Assembly (NCBI RefSeq): GCF_030162935.1
Contig: NZ_JASAUZ010000034.1
Coordinates: forward strand, 62,001 to 126,000
Direction of reading: 5' to 3'
DNA from: Comamonas halotolerans
Lineage (GTDB): Bacteria; Pseudomonadota; Gammaproteobacteria; Burkholderiales; Burkholderiaceae_C
Length of the DNA stretch: 64,000 nucleotides
The notes under the pieces: generated by a model
The model's input: only the letters and a program-made list of their open reading frames with translations
What the model was told of the DNA's origin: nothing
Databases searched by the model: none
Program-made: the position numbers and the translations under genes
Shown: piece by piece, positions 19,814 through 28,446 of the stretch
How positions within the stretch are numbered: position 1 is the first letter of the stretch
Layout: the number at the start of each line of letters is the position of its first letter

Positions 19814-20380
19814 ATGACAAAGCAAGACTCAGCAGTGCCTGTGCAGGCACTTGAGGAAGACGGGCGGCTTCCAGAAACATCACCTGGCAAAGCATGGCAA
19901 ACCGGCGTAGGTGTGGTTGTGGCATTGGTGGCATTGGTGCTGGCGTGGGGAACTTGGCTGCTGCCAGCGCAGGAGCAACTTATCGACGGTGGTGCACGCT
20001 TGCTGCCAGGGTTATGCGCAGGCGTGCTATTTCTGTGTGGTTTGTGGCTGGTGTGGGAGGCGCGCCATGGGGGCTGGCGCAATTCGGAAACGCTGTTGGG
20101 GCTTGTCGGCGTGCAAATAATGCCTTGGGTGTGGGTCAGTGCCGGGTTGCTGCTGAGTGCATTGTTGGTCCGGTTCAGTGGTTTCATCGTGGCTGCAGCA
20201 CTGTGCTATGTGTTTGCGTTGCAAGGCCTGCGTTTGGCAGCTCAGCCGCATTGTCAGGTTTGTGGTAAGCGCTTGCTATCGGATATTGCCATTGGGTTGC
20301 TGATTGCGGCAGCGGTCTATGGGGTGTTTACGCGTATTCTGGGCATTGCATTGCCCTCAGGGTGGTCGATATGGAAGTGA
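19814..20380 (+). CDS. tctB: Tripartite tricarboxylate transporter small membrane subunit
   Basis: A 188-residue membrane subunit of a TTT uptake system. Four predicted helices lie near residues 31-50, 64-82, 105-130 and 155-175. The family is poorly conserved in sequence; identification rests on topology and on the overlap with tctA. ATG 19814 (MTKQDSAVP) has GAAGG 8 bases upstream. The reading frame overlaps tctA by 10 bases, implying translational coupling. The N-terminal 30 residues are polar, longer than in some TctB proteins. Confidence 0.88.
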   Translation: MTKQDSAVPVQALEEDGRLPETSPGKAWQTGVGVVVALVALVLAWGTWLLPAQEQLIDGGARLLPGLCAGVLFLCGLWLVWEARHGGWRNSETLLGLVGVQIMPWVWVSAGLLLSALLVRFSGFIVAAALCYVFALQGLRLAAQPHCQVCGKRLLSDIAIGLLIAAAVYGVFTRILGIALPSGWSIWK

Positions 20381-21909
20381 TGCTGGCTTTGTGGCAGGGA
20401 TTGCTGGTGGCCAGCACTCCGGAGAACCTGGCCTGGGCTTTGGCTGGATGTGTACTGGGAACGGCGCTGGGTGTGTTGCCGGGGTTTGGACCATCGGTGG
20501 CGGTGGCGCTGCTGTTGCCCATGACTTTTCATGTGGATATCACCCAGGCCTTTATCTTCTTTATCGCCATTGCCTGTGGCGGTATGTATGGCGGCTCCAC
20601 CACATCGATTTTGCTCAATACCCCCGGCGAAAGTGCCAGCATGGTCACAGCTATGGAGGGCAATCGCATGGCGCTTAACGGGCGGGCAGGGGTTGCACTG
20701 GCTACGGCAGCGATAGGCTCTTTCGTTGCAGGCACTTTGGCTGCACTGTTTGTAGTTTGGGCAGCGCCCTGGGTGGCCGATGTGGCACGAAAGCTGGGGC
20801 CTGCAGAGATTTTTATGCTGATGGTCATGGCGTTGGGCGCGGTGAGCGCAGCCATTGGTAAAAGCACTTTGCGTGGCATGACGGCCCTGTTCATTGGGCT
20901 GGCTCTGGCATGTGTGGGCAAAGAAACGGTCAGTGGTGTGGAGCGCCTGACGGCAGACTTGCCGTTGCTGCATGACGGCATTGACATGGTGGTGGTGGCG
21001 GTAGGCTTGTTTGTGGTGGCTGAGGTGTTGCATGCAGCCATGTACGAAGGGCATGCCCGTGTCACCTTGAATACCGTGGGGCGGGTGCGCTTGTCGCGCT
21101 CGGACTGGAAACGTTCCTGGCGTCCATGGCTTCGCGGCACGATGATTGGGACACCTTTTGGCTGCGTGCCCGTAGGCGGCATTGATATGCCAACTTATCT
21201 GAGCTATGCCTCCGAGCGCTACGTGGTGCGTGAGCAATACCGTGCAGAGTTTGGCCGCGAAGGTGCCATTGAAGGAGTGGCGGGGCCCGAAGCTGCCAAT
21301 AATGCTACGGTGACTGCTGCGTTGATTCCTTTGCTGACCATGGGTATTCCCACCAGCAATACCACGGCGGTCATGCTGGGAGCATTCCATAACTATGGGC
21401 TCGAGCCTGGACCACAGTGGTTCACCAGTGGACACAGCTTTGTGTGGGTACTGATCGCTTCGCTGTTTATCGGCAATGTGATGTTGTGGGTGCTGAATAT
21501 GCCGATGGTGCGTATGTGGACGGTGTTGCTGCGCATTCCTCGTCCGCAGTTGTATGCCACCATGCTGGTGCTGGCCACGGCTGGGGTGTATGGCATGCGC
21601 CAAAGGGTGGGTGACCTGTTTTTGCTCTTCGGCATGGGGCTGCTGGGCGTGGTCATGCGGCGCTTTGATTTTCCGCTGACACCGTTGGTTGTGGGCCTGG
21701 CACTAGGGCCGTTGGCCGAGGTGCAGTTGCGCCAAGCGCTGGCGGTGGGCAACGGGAGCTGGGCAATTTTTGTTCAACGGCCCATTTCGTTGATGCTGTT
21801 GCTGATTGTGATTGCGCTGGTGGTAGTGCCTCGGTTGTTGCAGCGGTGGGCGAATTACCGCATGGCCCAAGCGCGCGCGATGGCGCTGGAAGAACAACAG
21901 CAGCATTGA
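20371..21909 (+). CDS. tctA: Tripartite tricarboxylate transporter large membrane subunit
   Basis: A 512-residue, roughly 12-helix membrane protein that forms the main channel of a Na+- or H+-coupled TTT system. The family motif [23 protein letters not shown] lies near residues 26-48 (shown in part: [17 protein letters not shown]), followed by [18 protein letters not shown], and in the second half by GPEAANNA and [20 protein letters not shown] 20371 overlaps the end of tctB. No tctC binding protein follows, although two Bug genes exist elsewhere in the window (3.6 kb and 30.7 kb). A strong terminator follows. Confidence 0.96.
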   Translation: MEVMLALWQGLLVASTPENLAWALAGCVLGTALGVLPGFGPSVAVALLLPMTFHVDITQAFIFFIAIACGGMYGGSTTSILLNTPGESASMVTAMEGNRMALNGRAGVALATAAIGSFVAGTLAALFVVWAAPWVADVARKLGPAEIFMLMVMALGAVSAAIGKSTLRGMTALFIGLALACVGKETVSGVERLTADLPLLHDGIDMVVVAVGLFVVAEVLHAAMYEGHARVTLNTVGRVRLSRSDWKRSWRPWLRGTMIGTPFGCVPVGGIDMPTYLSYASERYVVREQYRAEFGREGAIEGVAGPEAANNATVTAALIPLLTMGIPTSNTTAVMLGAFHNYGLEPGPQWFTSGHSFVWVLIASLFIGNVMLWVLNMPMVRMWTVLLRIPRPQLYATMLVLATAGVYGMRQRVGDLFLLFGMGLLGVVMRRFDFPLTPLVVGLALGPLAEVQLRQALAVGNGSWAIFVQRPISLMLLLIVIALVVVPRLLQRWANYRMAQARAMALEEQQQH

Positions 21910-21927
21910 CTGTCGTCCATCCGTGTT

Positions 21928-21969
21928 CAGCAAAAAAGGCCTTGGTGAATGCCAAGGCCTTTTTTGCTG
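21928..21969. terminator. Bidirectional terminator, tctA / chemoreceptor
   Basis: Perfect 18-base inverted repeat (CAGCAAAAAAGGCCTTGG and its complement) with a 6-base loop and A/T runs on both sides. It separates convergent tctA and the chemoreceptor gene. Confidence 0.95.
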
Positions 21970-21985
21970 TGAGCGTTGCTGAGTC

Positions 21986-23644
21986 TTAGTGGAGCATCAT
22001 TGGCTCTTCTGCTTGTGCTATTGAAGTTGCAACGGCTCTGGGTGCCGCAGGCGCTGGGGCCAACTGGGGTGTTGTTGCATGCACTGCTGCTGCGGTGTGC
22101 GCTCCAGTTTTGAATGTGGCGACCAATTGGTTCAGCTCTGAGGCCTGATGGCTCAGGCTCTGGGCTGCCGCAGCGCTTTCTTCCACCAAGGCAGCGTTTT
22201 GCTGGGTGACCTGGTCAAGCTGTGCAATCGCATCGCTGACCTGGCTGGTGCCCTGACTTTGCTCCTGGCTGGCATTGCTGATTTCCTGAATCAGGGTTGA
22301 AACACCCTGCACCTGGCGCACCACGTCTTGGATGGTTTGTCCCGTCATATCGACCAGGCGGGTGCCTTCGCTGACCTGGTTCACGCTTTGCTGGATCAAT
22401 TGCTTGATCTCTTTGGCGGCTTCCGCGCTGCGACCAGCCAAGGCTCGCACCTCGCCGGCCACTACAGCAAATCCCCGGCCTTGCTCGCCAGCGCGGGCAG
22501 CTTCCACGGCAGCGTTGAGTGCCAGGATGTTGGTCTGAAACGCGATGCCATCAATCACGCCGATGATGTCGGCAATCTTGCGCGAACTGGCAGAAATGGT
22601 TTCCATGGTCCGCGTGACCTGCTCCATCGCCAGACCGCCTTGGCTCGCAGTCTGTGCTGCATCACGAGCCAAAGCGGTGGCTTGCTGCGCGTTGTCGGTG
22701 TTGTGGCGAACCGTGGAGGTCAGCTCCTCCATGCTGGCTGCAGTTTGCTGCAGGTTGCTGGCTTGCTCCTCTGTGCGTTGTGACAGGTCGTTATTGCCGG
22801 TGGAAATTTGAGTGGAGCCCGTGGCAATCGATTCGCTGCTTTCACGAATGCGGTTGACGATGCCAATCAGGTTGCTATTCATGCTTTGCAGAGCCTGCAT
22901 CAAACGACCCAGCTCATCGCGGGAGGTGACTTCGATGTGTGAACTCAGGTCGCCCTGGGCCACGGTTTCGGCCACTCGGACAGCACTGTCCAGATTGCGG
23001 GTGATCGTGCGGATAATTAAGGTAGCGCCGATAAAGGCCAGCACCAGCAGTGTAGCCAGAGCCACTGCTGCCAGGGTAAAGGTTCTCTTGAGGGCGGTCT
23101 GCGCTTCTTCATAGGCAAGGTGGGCCTGTTGTTCCTGCATGGTGGTCAACTGATGCAAGTTGGCAGCCAGAGGGCTGACGCTGGGGAAGAGTCGATATTC
23201 GATGAAAGAGCCCAAGGAGTCGTGGTCTTGCTGCTCAAACAGGCGCAGCAAATCGTTGATACGGGGAGTGATAGCTTCTATCAAAGTACCCACGCGGTTC
23301 ACCACTTCTTGCTCTTCGGACATGATGTTTGTTTGCAGATAGGCGCTCCATGCCGCTTCCGCATTGGCTTTAATGGCCGCAAGGTCATCTTTGCCTGATT
23401 CCGCCAGGATTTGCTGGTTGTAGACTTTGTTGCTGATTTCCACCAGCTTGATGCCATAGCTGTCAGAGATCAGCTTCAGGTGCTGCATGGGTACTACGTT
23501 GTTTTCGTAGATGTTCGCCAAACGCTGGTTGCTGGTATTGAGTTGGTGAACCAGTGCGGCAGTGATGCTGACTGTCAGTATCAACAACCCCGCAACCAAT
23601 AGCCATAGCTTGGTGCGAATACTCAGATTCCTCATTGCTTGCAT
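21986..23644 (-). CDS. Methyl-accepting chemotaxis protein
   Basis: A 552-residue chemoreceptor. TM1 is near residues 12-31 ([19 protein letters not shown]), the periplasmic four-helix-bundle sensor about 32-190, TM2 about 192-213 ([20 protein letters not shown]). HAMP follows to about 265 and the cytoplasmic signalling coil to about 520. The CheA/CheW-contact tip [19 protein letters not shown] is followed by [20 protein letters not shown] near residues 365-400. The tail is Ala/Pro-rich with no obvious CheR-binding pentapeptide. The ligand is unknown. Start could also be ATG 23635. No che genes are adjacent. Confidence 0.96.
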   Translation of the reverse strand: MQAMRNLSIRTKLWLLVAGLLILTVSITAALVHQLNTSNQRLANIYENNVVPMQHLKLISDSYGIKLVEISNKVYNQQILAESGKDDLAAIKANAEAAWSAYLQTNIMSEEQEVVNRVGTLIEAITPRINDLLRLFEQQDHDSLGSFIEYRLFPSVSPLAANLHQLTTMQEQQAHLAYEEAQTALKRTFTLAAVALATLLVLAFIGATLIIRTITRNLDSAVRVAETVAQGDLSSHIEVTSRDELGRLMQALQSMNSNLIGIVNRIRESSESIATGSTQISTGNNDLSQRTEEQASNLQQTAASMEELTSTVRHNTDNAQQATALARDAAQTASQGGLAMEQVTRTMETISASSRKIADIIGVIDGIAFQTNILALNAAVEAARAGEQGRGFAVVAGEVRALAGRSAEAAKEIKQLIQQSVNQVSEGTRLVDMTGQTIQDVVRQVQGVSTLIQEISNASQEQSQGTSQVSDAIAQLDQVTQQNAALVEESAAAAQSLSHQASELNQLVATFKTGAHTAAAVHATTPQLAPAPAAPRAVATSIAQAEEPMMLH

Positions 23645-23855
23645 GTCTAAACCCTGTGTTTTTTAAAAAATCTGCACTTCTGGAGGGTGTGCATGAGTGC
23701 TTGTCTGACCCATGGTCTTCAGCGCTTACATGGCCGAAATTGTGGCAGATTGTTAATGATGTATTTATAAAGTTACAAATTTTGGGTCGCGCAGGCGAAC
23801 ATCGTGCAGGTATCGGTGGCTGCGATTGACGTGGATATCCAATGCTGGAGCGCAA

Positions 23856-23881
23856 AAGAAAAGGCCGCATTAGCGGCCTTT
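23856..23881 (-). terminator. Terminator after the YeeE/microprotein unit
   Basis: On the minus strand AAAGGCCGC, a 4-base loop, GCGGCCTTT, then TTCTTTT. It lies 19 bases after the stop of the 55-residue gene, which supports that small gene as the last of its operon. Confidence 0.85.
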
Positions 23882-23899
23882 CAAGGGGAGCTGTTGGAA

Positions 23900-24067
23900 T
23901 CAATCTGGCATGGAGCAATGACCCCCTTGCACGGCCTGACCTGAGCCAGCAGCAATCAAGGGCGCTTCAAAGCGTAGATCAACGGGTTTGGAAGTGTGGA
24001 AGTCCCAGGCCAGAAAGGCCACGAGTACCACCCAGAACGCAGTGCGCAGCACAGTGTTTGATTGCAT
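23900..24067 (-). CDS. 55-residue membrane microprotein downstream of YeeE/YedE
   Basis: ATG 24067 is preceded by AAAGGA 7-8 bases upstream and opens 55 codons: MQSNTVLRTAFWVVLVAFLA, then WDFHTSKPVDLRFEAPLIAA, ending QGGHCSMPD. One membrane helix (residues about 8-22) is followed by a short soluble tail with a single Cys near the end. The gene begins 15 bases after the YeeE stop and is followed by a terminator, so it is the last gene of that operon. The soluble C-terminal Cys suggests a possible link to sulfur or thiol transfer, which is inference. I do not recognise a named family. Confidence 0.75.
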   Translation of the reverse strand: MQSNTVLRTAFWVVLVAFLAWDFHTSKPVDLRFEAPLIAAGSGQAVQGGHCSMPD

Positions 24068-24082
24068 GGTGTGCGTCCTTTC

Positions 24083-25180
24083 TTAAAAACCAAAGTGGCG
24101 GCGGATGCGCAAACCAAAAATGGTGCCGGCAAATGCCAGCGGTACCCATATCCAGCCGTGGATAGAACCTGTAGAGATGCCGGAGAACATGGCCCCCACG
24201 TTGCAGCCAAATGCCAGGCGAGAGCTGTAACCCAGAACCAGGCCAGCCACCAGCGCCACCGCCCATTGTGTACCGCTCAGAGGCTTGGCATTGGCGGGAT
24301 TGTTGGCGCTCACCCACAGGGCACCGGCCAAAATACCGATGTTGGTGATGGAGGTTACGTCGAGCAGCACTGTTTCGGTCAGGCGAGCTGCATTGCCAGG
24401 CTGGCTCCAGAACCAGGTGCTGCCCACATCCATGATGCCAGTGGTGTTGGCAATTTTTGCCGCCCACAAACCAAAGCCGTAAACCACCCCCCAGGGCTGA
24501 CCGGCGATCACCAGATTGGCAGTGGCCAACAATGCCAGCAAGATGGCTCCGACTATCCACTTGCGTACAAATAGAGGCTTGGGTGCAAGCCCAGCCTTCA
24601 GGTTGAAACGCTTGCAGTAAAAGCTCACTGCGGCTGCAACCAGCGCCAAGCCTGCCAATGTGGCGGCCAGGGCCACATCCCAGCCCCATTCGGTGACCAG
24701 GCCAACCGGAGCGGTACGACCCAGGTCCAGCCACCAGCCCAGATGCACGCTGCCCAGGAAGCTGCCGATGGCAAACACGGGCAGGATGGCCGTATTCATC
24801 GGTATGCCCATGCCTGCCTTGTACAGCGTGCCGCTGCCGCAGCCATCAGCGATCTGCATGCACAGACCAAACACGAAGGCTCCAACGATCAGGCTCACGC
24901 TGGGAGGGCCCAGTGCTGCGGTCAGTTCAGGGAAGTGGCCCAGCAGCGGCATGGCCATGCAGGCAGCGAGTGCCAGCAGCAAGAGTTGGCCGAACACACC
25001 AGATGGGTCTTTTTGCTCCACCAGCATGCGCCAGCCTGTCGTAAAGCCAAAGCGCTTGCCTGCCAGCACGGCACCCAGGCCAATACCCACAGCGAACAGT
25101 GCCGCCTGGCGCACAGATACTGACCACAACAGCCAGGCAAAGAAAACGGCCATGAGGATGGCCAAAGGTAATCGCTTCAT
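24083..25180 (-). CDS. YeeE/YedE family sulfur-compound transporter
   Basis: A 365-residue integral membrane protein with about nine to ten helices. The family signatures are two Cys-containing loops: CMQIADGCGSGTLYKAGMG near residues 107-125 and RLAFGCNVGAMFSGIST near 323-339. In the studied YeeE, pore cysteines carry thiosulfate inward. ATG 25180 (MKRLPLAIL) has GAGAGG upstream; a frame back to 25228 adds unlike residues. The rhodanese gene lies 142 bases upstream on the same strand and a microprotein gene 15 bases downstream. The likely role is import of thiosulfate or a related sulfur species. Confidence 0.92.
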   Translation of the reverse strand: MKRLPLAILMAVFFAWLLWSVSVRQAALFAVGIGLGAVLAGKRFGFTTGWRMLVEQKDPSGVFGQLLLLALAACMAMPLLGHFPELTAALGPPSVSLIVGAFVFGLCMQIADGCGSGTLYKAGMGIPMNTAILPVFAIGSFLGSVHLGWWLDLGRTAPVGLVTEWGWDVALAATLAGLALVAAAVSFYCKRFNLKAGLAPKPLFVRKWIVGAILLALLATANLVIAGQPWGVVYGFGLWAAKIANTTGIMDVGSTWFWSQPGNAARLTETVLLDVTSITNIGILAGALWVSANNPANAKPLSGTQWAVALVAGLVLGYSSRLAFGCNVGAMFSGISTGSIHGWIWVPLAFAGTIFGLRIRRHFGF

Positions 25181-25322
25181 TAGAAGACTGCCTCTCTTAT
25201 CAATAGGTTCAGCCAGAGCGGTTAGCATGCACTACAGCGATGCTTCATATGCCCAGGCTTTCATGCAAAGTGTTTGCAAGTGCCAACTCATGCTCTGGTG
25301 TGCTTGTTTTCTCAATAGGTAT

Positions 25323-26270
25323 TCAGTTGAACTTCCGCTCCCACCACTGCTTGGTGGAGCGCAGCAACTGCTCACCTCGTCCCGGCGCGTTTTGCAGTTG
25401 GGGGTAGTCGGGCTGCTGGGTCCAGTCCACCATGGAGCCCGCATAGAGCTTTACATTAGGCATACCTGCAACTTCACTCATGCCAAACCAGTCTGTGGCC
25501 GCCCAGTGGCCGGTGTTGCAAAAGGCGACGGCGCCCTGGCCCGATGGCACCTGAATTTGGGCGGCGATGGCCTTGGCCTTGTCTGTGTCGACAAACCGGG
25601 TGGTGCCAGGCACAAACCATTGGTTGAAATCGAGCTGCACGGCTCCTGGCAAAGTGCCTGCAAGCTTGGCGGCAGGGGCTTGCGTTTTGCCCTGGTAAAA
25701 CGCATCAGGGCGCGAGTCGACCAGCACGGCATTGCTCAGCTTGATGCTCTGCGTGATGTCTTCGCGTGTGGACAGCCAGCTGGCATCAAAGCTGGGGGCG
25801 TAAGTGCTGGGAGTCACTTTGACGGGCTGTTTGGACAGCGCCAGTTTGGTCTCATTCCACGCTTGCATGCCGCCGTTGACAATCGACAGCTCCTTCAAGC
25901 CCAGTGACTTGAGGGTCCAGTACACGCGAGCCATGGCGCCAAAATCAGTGGCATCCTTGCCAGTGGAGACGACCACGGCATGTGTCTGCGCGGTCAACCC
26001 GAGTGATTGCAGCAAGGCTACCAGTTTGTCGTGGTCTGGCAGCTCGCCTGGATTGGTGGCTGGGCCGCGCCACTTGCCATAGGGTGCGTTGACGGCACCT
26101 GGAATATGGTTCTCGGCAAAACTCTTGGGGTCGCGGATATCCACAACCCGTACTTCAGCTTGCGTGAGCAAAGGCGAGAGTTCAGTGGGCGTGAGCAGGG
26201 CGGGTGCAGCCAGTGCCCAGCTACTGGAGCCCACGGTCAGGGCCAGAGCGAGGATTTGATGGTTCTTCAT
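25323..26270 (-). CDS. Periplasmic tandem-rhodanese sulfurtransferase
   Basis: A 315-residue exported protein with signal peptide (MKNHQILALALTVGSSSWALAAP). Two rhodanese domains follow: residues about 26-150 (VVDIRDPKSFAENHIPGAVN) and about 165-300 (LVDSRPDAFYQGK). The second has the catalytic Cys in VAFCNTGHWAATDWFG near 247. The first has Ser at the matching site (VVSTGKDATDFG), so it is probably inactive, as in other thiosulfate/mercaptopyruvate sulfurtransferases. It lies upstream of YeeE, suggesting sulfur handling before or after import. ATG 26270 is selected because the signal peptide starts there. Confidence 0.94.
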   Translation of the reverse strand: MKNHQILALALTVGSSSWALAAPALLTPTELSPLLTQAEVRVVDIRDPKSFAENHIPGAVNAPYGKWRGPATNPGELPDHDKLVALLQSLGLTAQTHAVVVSTGKDATDFGAMARVYWTLKSLGLKELSIVNGGMQAWNETKLALSKQPVKVTPSTYAPSFDASWLSTREDITQSIKLSNAVLVDSRPDAFYQGKTQAPAAKLAGTLPGAVQLDFNQWFVPGTTRFVDTDKAKAIAAQIQVPSGQGAVAFCNTGHWAATDWFGMSEVAGMPNVKLYAGSMVDWTQQPDYPQLQNAPGRGEQLLRSTKQWWERKFN

Positions 26271-26441
26271 AGTAAGCATCCGTGCAAGGACAGGTGCGAA
26301 AGCCATGGATGTGGCAAAGGCGGTATTGTCCCTGGATAGAAATATGCCTACAACGAAGAATTCTTTGCTTGCATATAGCTAACTGAAATTTGGAAATGCA
26401 AGTTTGCACCTCCCCCAACGTCTGTGGAAAGGGGAGTGGGT

Positions 26442-27293
26442 TCAATCGCGCACGCCCAGAGCGTAGTCCACCAGATCAGCAGGGTAGTGGGGGTTGTCAC
26501 GCAAGACGCTATCGTCAAGGTCATACAGAACGACCAAAGCCCCTACTTCCAGAGCCCACCAGCCCCAGGCTTGCGGGCCGGTGAGACGCTGCTGCCTGGA
26601 TTGCTCTTTGGGAGAAAGCGCAAAAAACCGGTCGTAGTGTTGCTCCAGGTAGGGCTGCAGAGGCTCGGGGAACACATCGCCGTATTGATCGAGAAAGTCA
26701 TTCAAGCCTGAAAAAGGGCTGGGGTGAAAGTACTCGTCCGAAGCCTCTTGCAGCCCAGTGGCTGCAGCGCTGAGGTAATCCAGTAAGCGATCTGACTGAA
26801 AATGCAGCAGGTGCTCCACAATGGCTGGAATTTCGCCTTGTTCATCGAGTAGCACGGCCATGGCTAAAAGCTGTAGTGCAAATTGGTACTCGGAAGTCTC
26901 TGCACGGATGGCCTGGCTGGTATGCGCGCAGCCGCTGTTACGGGATTGCTGTAGCAGGTCGGCATAGTCGCGCCAGACGGACGTCACCTGCAGATACAGT
27001 GGGCGCAGCACGGAGGCCGGTGCGCCGCGGTCCAGTGCCAGCCGCAGCAAGGTGGATGCAGTCTCTGCTGCGTTGTCCCATTGCATGCAGGCATCTTGCA
27101 GCTCATAACTGTCCATGTCGCTGCTGGGCACCCCGTAAGCACCATCTGCAACAAAGCTTTCCAGCATGGCCAGGTTGTCTTCCCAGTCTTCTTGCCAACT
27201 GCCAAGGTGCAGTTTGCGGCGAGGTTCACAGCACGACCAGTCAATGGCTTGGGCGTCAGCAATCAGGTGAGGCAGGTCGGCGTAGTTCAGCAT
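26442..27293 (-). CDS. DUF1911 (PoNi-like) immunity protein, orphan
   Basis: A 283-residue, mostly helical, cytosolic protein. Its C-terminus (WGWWALEVGALVVLYDLDDS, then RDNPHYPADLVDYA) matches the DUF1911 pattern of PoNi proteins, which protect against PoNe DNase toxins of type VI and other secretion systems. The N-terminal part (SWQEDWEDNLAMLESFV; YLQVTSVWRDYADLLQ) would be the DUF1910-like region. No toxin, Rhs, VgrG or PAAR gene lies next to it, so it is an orphan. ATG 27293 (MLNYADLPHL) is chosen; an in-frame ATG at 27338 is close to the LysR gene end. Family assignment is by eye. Confidence 0.8.
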   Translation of the reverse strand: MLNYADLPHLIADAQAIDWSCCEPRRKLHLGSWQEDWEDNLAMLESFVADGAYGVPSSDMDSYELQDACMQWDNAAETASTLLRLALDRGAPASVLRPLYLQVTSVWRDYADLLQQSRNSGCAHTSQAIRAETSEYQFALQLLAMAVLLDEQGEIPAIVEHLLHFQSDRLLDYLSAAATGLQEASDEYFHPSPFSGLNDFLDQYGDVFPEPLQPYLEQHYDRFFALSPKEQSRQQRLTGPQAWGWWALEVGALVVLYDLDDSVLRDNPHYPADLVDYALGVRD

Positions 27294-27341
27294 GGTCGCG
27301 TGTTGGTATGTGCAGATGTGCTCAGTATAGATAGGCACAGC

Positions 27342-28265
27342 TCAATCTGGATGGGGCGTTGGGGGCGCAATGAGGTGATCCACCAATGCGCGGGCAGCGG
27401 GGGGCAGTGCGTCATAGCTGCGCATGCACAGCAGCAACTGGCGCTGAGCCCAGGGTTCGTCCAATGTGATGCTTTCAATTGAGAGACTGCCCCGGTACAA
27501 GGCTGCGCTTTGCCTTGGCAGCACGCCTACGCCCAAGCCTGCAGCAACCATCAGGCACAACGCGTCGTAGCTGGTGACTTGAATACGCAAGCGCAATGGC
27601 ATATCCAGCTGAGCAGCGCTTCGGGTGAGCAGACCGTTGATGGCGCTGCCCGTGTGCGCACCGACAAAGTCATAAGTCAGCGCCTCGCGCATGGAAATGC
27701 ACTGGTGCGCTGCCAGAGGATGGCCAGTGGGTGCAATCAAAATCAGCTCGTCTTTTTGATAGGGAACGTATGTCAGGTCATTGCCGTATGTGCCTGTATT
27801 CAGAATGCCGAAGTCGGCATTGTTCTGTGCCACAGCCAAAGCGATGTCGCTGCTGATTTTTTCCTGTAGATGCACTTGTACCTCAGGATGTTGCGCCATG
27901 AAGCTTTGCAGCTGTGTGGGCAGAAACTGAGTGATGGCCGAGATATTGGCCATCATGCGCACGTGGCCACGAATACCTTTGCCGTATTCACGCATCTGGA
28001 GGGCAATGCCATCCATTTCTCCAAGTACGTTGCGCGCCAGGTTCAGAAGGGTGTAGGCGGCAGGGGTGGGATGAATGCCGCGATTGCTGCGCTCAAAGAG
28101 GCGTACGCTGAGTTGGGCCTCCAAGTCGCTAAGTCGGCGGCTGGCTGCAGATGTGGCAATGTGCTCGCGCGAGGCGGCGCGGGCAATGGCCCGTTCTTCC
28201 ATGACGGAAACAAACAGGCGCAAAGAGATAGGGTCGAGACGCATGCGGTCATTTTGCTTTGCCAT
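27342..28265 (-). CDS. LysR-family transcriptional regulator
   Basis: A 307-residue LTTR. The N-terminal winged helix spans residues about 8-66 (LRLFVSVMEERAIARAASRE; SRRLSDLEAQLSVRLFER) and the C-terminal two-lobed effector domain about 95-300. It is divergent from the CaiB/HMG-CoA-lyase/Bug operon with 181 bases between, so it very probably controls that operon in response to its acid substrate. The start ATG 28265 is a few bases upstream of the conserved HTH. Confidence 0.93.
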   Translation of the reverse strand: MAKQNDRMRLDPISLRLFVSVMEERAIARAASREHIATSAASRRLSDLEAQLSVRLFERSNRGIHPTPAAYTLLNLARNVLGEMDGIALQMREYGKGIRGHVRMMANISAITQFLPTQLQSFMAQHPEVQVHLQEKISSDIALAVAQNNADFGILNTGTYGNDLTYVPYQKDELILIAPTGHPLAAHQCISMREALTYDFVGAHTGSAINGLLTRSAAQLDMPLRLRIQVTSYDALCLMVAAGLGVGVLPRQSAALYRGSLSIESITLDEPWAQRQLLLCMRSYDALPPAARALVDHLIAPPTPHPD

Positions 28266-28446
28266 TTGAGCAATACGCTCATATTTGTGTAGCTATATTT
28301 ATAAGGGTATTTACTGATTTCTCCTGTAGCTATGCTGGAATGCGATGGCGGTTTCGCCAATAAGTGTTTTGGCTGTCTAGAAAGGCTTTGCATCATGTCT
28401 ATTGAAAGCGTGCCAACACAGGCGTGCTGATGGAAGAGATGTGAAG

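Noticed and set aside
20317-21603. A 428-codon minus-strand open frame
   Set aside because: Antisense shadow of tctA. It is rich in His, Gln and Arg, as expected from reverse-strand translation of GC-rich codons.
26380-27340. A toxin partner beside the PoNi-like gene
   Set aside because: The neighbours are a rhodanese and a LysR regulator; no nuclease, Rhs, PAAR or VgrG sequence is present.
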